IMG/VR virus record: IMGVR_UViG_3300031977_001327
Span: 1 to 23,004 of that record
DNA from: a virus
Reading direction: 5' to 3' (one strand)
Length of the DNA: 23,004 nucleotides
Position 1 is the stretch's first letter; the number at the start of each line of letters is the position of its first letter. Of the stretch, positions 19,755 through 23,004 are shown one piece after another. A program made the position numbers and the translations under genes. The notes below the pieces were generated by a model. The model was given only the letters and a program-made list of their open reading frames with translations. It was not told the origin of the DNA and did not search any database.

Positions 19755-20788
19755 GAAAAAACGGAAACAAATACAAAGTATACGATGAGGGTCGAAAGAC
19801 CCTCGCGTCATTTGATACTAAAGAACAGGCTATCGCCTGGACAACCAAGCCAAGCACTATAGATTTTACACAAGCTTTTAATTTATTTAATCAAAATATA
19901 GATAATCAAGTAAACAATGGAATAATTAAGAAACATACAGGACAAAGATACCAAGAAATCGTTTCCTGCCACATACAACCCCTTATTTTAAACATCCCTA
20001 TAAATACATACAAGTATTCAGATTTCTTAAACAACTACCTTGTAAAGCTCTCTATGGCGGTTTCTCAGACCACTATGCAGCCATTGTCAGCCAAAACTTA
20101 CAAAGATGTAATTGCGGTCTTTAGAATGGTTATAAAGTATATACGAGACCTAGATTATGATATTGGAGATTGTATTAAAATATTAGAGTACCGAACCAAG
20201 GTGCCTGCTAATAAAAAAAATATAATTAAAAATGAATTTTATACAACAAGCTCTGATGCTAAATTATTAATTCAATCAGAAACTAATTTAAAATATAAAA
20301 CTTTATATTGTTTAGCTTTAGTCTCTGGAGCCAGAACCAATGAGCTGCTTGCTGCTTGTTATTCTAATTTTAAAAATAATACCTGGACCATACAAAATAC
20401 TTTAGACAATGATAATGTATTTGAACCAGGGTCAGTTAAGACTATTGCAGGATATAGAACAGTAGATATTACCCCAGAACTCAATACACTTATTAAAAGT
20501 TTAAAATTATTAAATTTATCTCAAGATAGATTATTCGATATTTCTAAAAGCCAAGTTAAGTACCATACGCAAAAACTTGCAGCATCAATTGGTATCGCCT
20601 GGCAAGGTGGATTAAGTCCATTTAGAAAACTATCTTCTAGTTTAGTCTTCGATAGCAATGTCTTATCTGAAAAAGAGTTCAGAGATAGATATGGTTGGGA
20701 AGACTTAAAAACATTTAGGAAGTATTACCAAAGACAAACTAGAAACAATGCTAGAGTTGATGGTATATTTAACAAACTGCTTAACTAA
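19739..20788 (+). CDS. int: Tyrosine-recombinase integrase
   Basis: This 349-residue protein is a phage integrase. It has an N-terminal arm domain (about residues 1-35), a core-binding helical domain (about 40-155) and a catalytic domain after 165. Catalytic features seen are Arg199 in SGARTNELL, Lys234 in SVKTIAGYRT, Arg296 in LSPFRKLSSS, Trp320 in YGWEDLKTF and the nucleophile Tyr329 or Tyr330 in FRKYYQR. The usual His of the H-x-x-R box is Ser293 here (SPFR), which is unusual. It should recombine phage and host attachment sites. No tRNA-like att core was recognised. A short hairpin lies in its early coding region (19787-19804). The start overlaps the upstream peptide gene by 16 nt without a clear ribosome binding site. 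Confidence 0.9.
   Translation: MVYSIRKNGNKYKVYDEGRKTLASFDTKEQAIAWTTKPSTIDFTQAFNLFNQNIDNQVNNGIIKKHTGQRYQEIVSCHIQPLILNIPINTYKYSDFLNNYLVKLSMAVSQTTMQPLSAKTYKDVIAVFRMVIKYIRDLDYDIGDCIKILEYRTKVPANKKNIIKNEFYTTSSDAKLLIQSETNLKYKTLYCLALVSGARTNELLAACYSNFKNNTWTIQNTLDNDNVFEPGSVKTIAGYRTVDITPELNTLIKSLKLLNLSQDRLFDISKSQVKYHTQKLAASIGIAWQGGLSPFRKLSSSLVFDSNVLSEKEFRDRYGWEDLKTFRKYYQRQTRNNARVDGIFNKLLN
19787..19804 (+). other. GAAA-tetraloop hairpin inside the integrase gene
   Basis: GAGGGTCGAAAGACCCTC is a 7-bp perfect stem with a GAAA (GNRA) tetraloop. It begins 48 nt after the integrase start codon and covers codons 17-22. It is much more GC-rich than its surroundings. It is too far from the start to block initiation directly, but it could affect mRNA stability or bind a protein. 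Confidence 0.55.
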
Positions 20789-20797
20789 AGGAGACTT

Positions 20798-21148
20798 ATG
20801 GCAGAAAAAATATGTAGACACTTACCTTATGATAATGAGATTTGTACCAAACTAATTGGTGCGACCGCATATAATCTAAAAAAGTTTAGATTAGAAAAAG
20901 GTATGACACAAATGAGACTAGCAGATAAGCTTAGTAATTATTTAGGTCAAAGATATTCATATCAACAAATACAAAAGTATGAGTCTTTAAATGAAAACAA
21001 AAACAAAATACCATTAATTGTTGGATTTGCTTTTGCTAAGATACTCAATAAACCTTTGGAGTCTTTTTTCATTAGCAAACAAGAACAAGATAATGCTGTT
21101 ATTTTTGCAGGTGAATTAAAACCAAAACAAGAAAACATTAGTGAATAA
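20798..21148 (+). CDS. Second XRE-type regulator
   Basis: This 116-residue protein has a central helix-turn-helix domain (about residues 23-85): YNLKKFRLEKGMTQMRLADKL, then YSYQQIQKYESLNENKNKIP, and FAFAKILNKPLESFF, the usual XRE layout with a Q-x-Q-Y-E recognition helix. A short extension before and a 25-residue tail after carry no protease motif. A clear AAAGGAG site precedes the ATG, 9 nt after the integrase stop. Being cotranscribed with int, it may control integration/excision or the early block. Confidence 0.88.
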   Translation: MAEKICRHLPYDNEICTKLIGATAYNLKKFRLEKGMTQMRLADKLSNYLGQRYSYQQIQKYESLNENKNKIPLIVGFAFAKILNKPLESFFISKQEQDNAVIFAGELKPKQENISE

Positions 21149-21443
21149 AAAAAAAGAACCAGTATTGTATGTAGGCAATTGCCATTACTGCAATAAAAGT
21201 TTGTATTCTAATACGGGTGGGTGGATAGCTAGTCCAAAGTTTAAACCTACCCGTGTGATTAGACACTTTTGTCATAATGGTAAAGATGGCAGCTGCTTTG
21301 ATATATATTGTAATTTTATAAATGATTTAAAAATAAATGCTGAGATAGCGCATGTGAATACCATGGAAACAGACTGGCAAAACAGACTACCTTATAAACA
21401 AATGATTGAGGAATTTTTGAAAAAAGGAAAACATGATACTTAA
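21141..21443 (+). CDS. Small Cys/His-rich protein, possible zinc binder
   Basis: This 100-residue protein starts at GTG 21141, overlapping the XRE gene by 8 nt. It has CHYC (residues 14-17), then RHFCHNGKDGSC and a further Cys in IYCNF, consistent with one zinc site. The part after residue 65 is helical. It overlaps the HNH gene by 11 nt. No family recognised. Confidence 0.65.
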   Translation: MNKKKEPVLYVGNCHYCNKSLYSNTGGWIASPKFKPTRVIRHFCHNGKDGSCFDIYCNFINDLKINAEIAHVNTMETDWQNRLPYKQMIEEFLKKGKHDT

Positions 21444-22080
21444 AGATTATATTAAGATAAATCCTAATTTTCCAATACTACAAAAAACTAAAGTGTGCTT
21501 AGATTGTAAAAAAAGAAAATCTATTTTTTTGTATGATTATAGACACGATACTAAAAAATTAAAAAACCAATGTCATCGTTGTGTAAGTATAAAAAAATTA
21601 CAATGGAAAAGAAACAATAGAGATAAAGTTTTAAAAGGTAGTCGTGCAAGATATAAAAAATTTAAAAAAGAAATTTGTTATAGAATGTCTACAGAATATT
21701 ACATTAAAAATAAAAAGTTTGATGTATTAGAAAGAAAAATACAAAGAGGTAAAAATCATTATCAAAATAATAAAACTTATTATTCAGTAAAGAGCGCCAA
21801 ACAAAGAGCTAGAAAAAAACTACGGGTATTTCCTAAAGGTGTGGAGTGTAAAGAAGTAATGGCAATCTATAAAAAAAGAGATGAATTAAATAAAAAATAT
21901 GGATTTAAAAAATATTCAGTTGACCATATAATTCCTTTAAAACATAAATTTGTTTCTGGTTTACATGTAGCAAATAATTTACAAATATTAACTACAACAG
22001 AAAATTTACAGAAAGCTAATAAATTTATTCCAGGACACAATGAAGCTTTTTACAATACCAAGTATTGGAAATATATTTAG
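21433..22080 (+). CDS. HNH endonuclease
   Basis: This 215-residue protein has an N-terminal zinc site (C22-x2-C25 and C47-x2-C50), a long Lys/Arg/Tyr-rich middle and a C-terminal HNH nuclease domain. The domain reads FKKYSVDHIIPLKHKFVSGLHVANNLQILTTTENLQKANKF, with DH followed by the N of NNL and a closing Asn/Lys block. It may be a free-standing homing-type nuclease or a functional early endonuclease. Being the last plus-strand gene and convergent with late genes, it sits at a common insertion place. Its stop overlaps the stop of the next, minus-strand gene by 4 nt. Confidence 0.88.
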   Translation: MILKDYIKINPNFPILQKTKVCLDCKKRKSIFLYDYRHDTKKLKNQCHRCVSIKKLQWKRNNRDKVLKGSRARYKKFKKEICYRMSTEYYIKNKKFDVLERKIQRGKNHYQNNKTYYSVKSAKQRARKKLRVFPKGVECKEVMAIYKKRDELNKKYGFKKYSVDHIIPLKHKFVSGLHVANNLQILTTTENLQKANKFIPGHNEAFYNTKYWKYI

Positions 22081-22265
22081 TTAGATGTCATTCGATCTAT
22101 ATGGTTATAGATACGTCCGATCTGTTTATCTATACTCATAATTTCTTCAGTAAGCATGCCAACATGAATTTGTAATTCTACAATTGTAATTAAAACATAC
22201 GTTGATAAACCCATTAGTATGGTACCTAGTAATGCAATTAAAGCTGTATTAGTTTTTCTGCTCAT
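22077..22265 (-). CDS. Small membrane protein, single span
   Basis: This 62-residue protein has a basic start (MSRKTNT), one hydrophobic helix (about residues 8-30, ALIALLGTILMGLSTYVLIT) and an amphipathic helical tail. It is the last gene of the right-hand minus-strand group and overlaps its upstream neighbour in ATGA. A role in lysis or at the envelope is possible from context, but no motif supports it. A 7-bp hairpin ATCTATA-TGGT-TATAGAT (22095-22112) lies near its end, at the convergent junction with the HNH gene. Confidence 0.7.
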   Translation of the reverse strand: MSRKTNTALIALLGTILMGLSTYVLITIVELQIHVGMLTEEIMSIDKQIGRIYNHIDRMTSN

Positions 22266-22423
22266 AAAACTTTACCTTTATTTATACCTTTTTTAATAAC
22301 ATATTTCTGAGTTCCATTAGCTCCAGCATTAACTTCTTTTTTAAGATTTATAAATAGTTTCATCTCATTAGTTTTTTTTTCTGTCTTTTTTTTAAAAGAC
22401 TCTAAAACTTTAGTATCTCTCAT
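22262..22423 (-). CDS. Small basic protein, unknown
   Basis: From the ATG at 22423 this is a 53-residue, Lys-rich protein (MRDTKVLESFKKKTEKK and following). The frame is open further upstream to 22510, but that extension lies wholly over the Cys-rich gene, and the ATG at 22423 follows that gene's stop by 1 nt. Stop and next start overlap as ATGA. No family recognised. Confidence 0.6.
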   Translation of the reverse strand: MRDTKVLESFKKKTEKKTNEMKLFINLKKEVNAGANGTQKYVIKKGINKGKVL

Positions 22424-22424
22424 G

Positions 22425-22622
22425 TTAGTGCCTACAAGTATCGCAGGTACAAATATCCCCATCATAAAAATGATTGTGTAACACATCTTTACAATGACAT
22501 TTGCAACCACATATTTTACATCTGTTTCGTCTTTTTCTTTTCTCTTTGGGTAATAATATCTTTTCTATTTTATTAAAAATTTTATCTATAATCCCAAGCA
22601 ATTTATAAAATAAACTATCCAT
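22425..22622 (-). CDS. Cys/His-rich small protein with amphipathic N-terminal helix
   Basis: This 65-residue protein has a hydrophobic/amphipathic helix at residues 3-24 and a Lys/Arg patch (26-34). A dense Cys/His cluster follows: Cys at 35, 38, 40, 42, 44, 58, 60 and 63, with His at 43, 49, 51 and 65. Two zinc ions, or a metal cluster, could be held. The start shares TAATG with the upstream gene. The combination of a membrane-seeking helix and a metal knuckle is unusual. No family recognised. Confidence 0.7.
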   Translation of the reverse strand: MDSLFYKLLGIIDKIFNKIEKILLPKEKRKRRNRCKICGCKCHCKDVLHNHFYDGDICTCDTCRH

Positions 22623-22771
22623 TACTTTCCCTGACCTCTATATTTTTTCATTCCCGTTTGTCTCTTTTTACTTTTATTCATAGTAGACTTTTTTGGTCGT
22701 CTACCAATGCTAGTTGTTTTTGGTATACGTTCGTGTGGCTGCTTACTTATATCGAATTTTATTTTTGCCAT
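22622..22771 (-). CDS. 49-aa basic phage protein (KKYRGQGK type)
   Basis: This short gene runs from an ATG at 22771 to a stop at 22622. The product contains RIPKTTSIGRRPKKSTMNKSKKR and ends MKKYRGQGK. It matches a small protein type widespread in podoviruses, where the end reads (F)KKYRGQG(R/K), usually found near tail and lysis genes. Its function is unknown. Both ends overlap neighbours (29 nt upstream, TAATG downstream). Confidence 0.8.
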   Translation of the reverse strand: MAKIKFDISKQPHERIPKTTSIGRRPKKSTMNKSKKRQTGMKKYRGQGK

Positions 22772-22856
22772 AATTCTTTTTAGGTTTCTTAGTTTTTACT
22801 TTAGGTTTCTTTTTACTGTATTGACTAGCAAAACTAATTGGTGCGTATTTAGACAT
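22743..22856 (-). CDS. 37-aa Lys-rich protein
   Basis: This short gene runs from an ATG at 22856 to a stop at 22743. The product begins MSKYAPISFASQYSKKK and is Lys-rich to the end. It starts 1 nt after the upstream holin-like stop and overlaps the next gene by 29 nt. This position is the only support, because the sequence is too simple to place. Confidence 0.45.
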   Translation of the reverse strand: MSKYAPISFASQYSKKKPKVKTKKPKKNYGKNKIRYK

Positions 22857-22857
22857 A

Positions 22858-23004
22858 TTATTTCTTCTTAATTAGATCAGTTGCTTTTATACCATAGATA
22901 GCTGAAACAATTGCAATCCACAAAGAAACTAGCCACCACGGCATTTCCTGGAGTTTAGCAAAATATAAATCTATTTTATTTTGTATATCTTCATCCTCAG
23001 CAAA
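22858..23004 (-). CDS. Holin-like membrane protein, N-terminus outside the window
   Basis: The last 48 residues of a gene enter from the right edge. An acidic/hydrophilic part leads into EMPWWLVSLWIAIVSAIYGIKATDLI, one Trp-rich membrane helix, and then a Lys-Lys-Lys end. A short membrane protein with a basic end in a group of small late genes fits a phage holin, but the start and any other membrane segments are not visible. Confidence 0.5.
   Translation of the reverse strand, partial: FAEDEDIQNKIDLYFAKLQEMPWWLVSLWIAIVSAIYGIKATDLIKKK

Noticed and set aside
19700-21200. tRNA-like attachment core near the integrase
   Set aside because: No T-arm GGTTCGAATCC-like sequence or tRNA-end match was found by eye around int; an att site elsewhere cannot be excluded.
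22424-22510. N-terminal hydrophobic extension of the 53-aa gene
   Set aside because: The extension overlaps the whole end of the Cys-rich gene in another frame; the ATG at 22423, 1 nt after that stop, is simpler.
1-23004. CRISPR array, rRNA, insertion sequence or transposase
   Set aside because: No regularly spaced repeats, rRNA-like stretch or transposase motif was seen on either strand.

Overview
The window is most of a temperate, T7-like short-tailed (podovirus) phage genome. It is AT-rich, and its small genes are packed tightly with 1-8 nt overlaps, often a TAATG stop/start. Base composition, gene style and the pairing of T7-like virion genes with an integrase resemble published marine phages of low-GC alphaproteobacteria such as SAR11 pelagiphages. 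That host assignment is an inference. No host marker gene, tRNA or rRNA was seen. Both ends of the window cut through minus-strand genes.

Layout. (1) Positions 1-12165, minus strand, form the virion and packaging block. Read right to left it gives a 67-aa protein, large terminase, two small proteins sharing a C-terminal motif, portal, a Bbp19-like protein, scaffold, major capsid protein, a 71-aa protein, tail tubular proteins A and B, a gp13-like GNAT-fold protein, and gp14-like, gp15-like and (cut) gp16-like internal virion proteins. (2) Positions 12166-12433 form a non-coding, repeat-rich stretch. (3) Positions 12434-12989, minus strand, hold three very basic small phage proteins. (4) Positions 13097-13609 hold a lone plus-strand gene with its own promoter and a hairpin end, placed like a moron. 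(5) Positions 13606-15832, minus strand, run from a Cro-type repressor down to the small terminase, through a replication-type winged-helix protein and several unknowns. (6) Positions 15833-15949 are a divergent switch region. (7) Positions 15950-22080, plus strand, form an early/lysogeny block: a split PD-(D/E)XK nuclease, a membrane ORF over a strongly structured element, a single-strand annealing protein, an SSB-like protein, a LexA-type DNA-binding domain, a DUF3310 protein, small proteins, a tyrosine integrase, a second XRE regulator, a zinc protein and an HNH endonuclease. (8) Positions 22077-23004, minus strand, hold small late genes (Cys-rich, basic and membrane/holin-like) running into the window from the right edge.

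How it works together. The recombination cassette, integrase and two or three DNA-binding regulators point to a lambda-like lifestyle. The virion and tail gene order is that of T7 genes 8-16. No T7-type RNA polymerase, DNA polymerase or helicase/primase is present in these 23 kb, so transcription probably relies on host sigma70-type promoters, several of which can be seen. Three promoter regions (13038, 15854 and 18875) share the palindrome TTGAC-N5-GTCAA, or one mismatch from it, over a -35 box. This suggests a small regulon under a phage repressor.

Most worth a second look: the shared operator; the double-hairpin element just upstream of the annealing-protein gene (16952-17074); the lone plus-strand gene at 13097; the cut gene at the left edge, whose visible end resembles an MTA/SAH nucleosidase; the split nuclease; and the repeat-rich gap beside the terminase genes.
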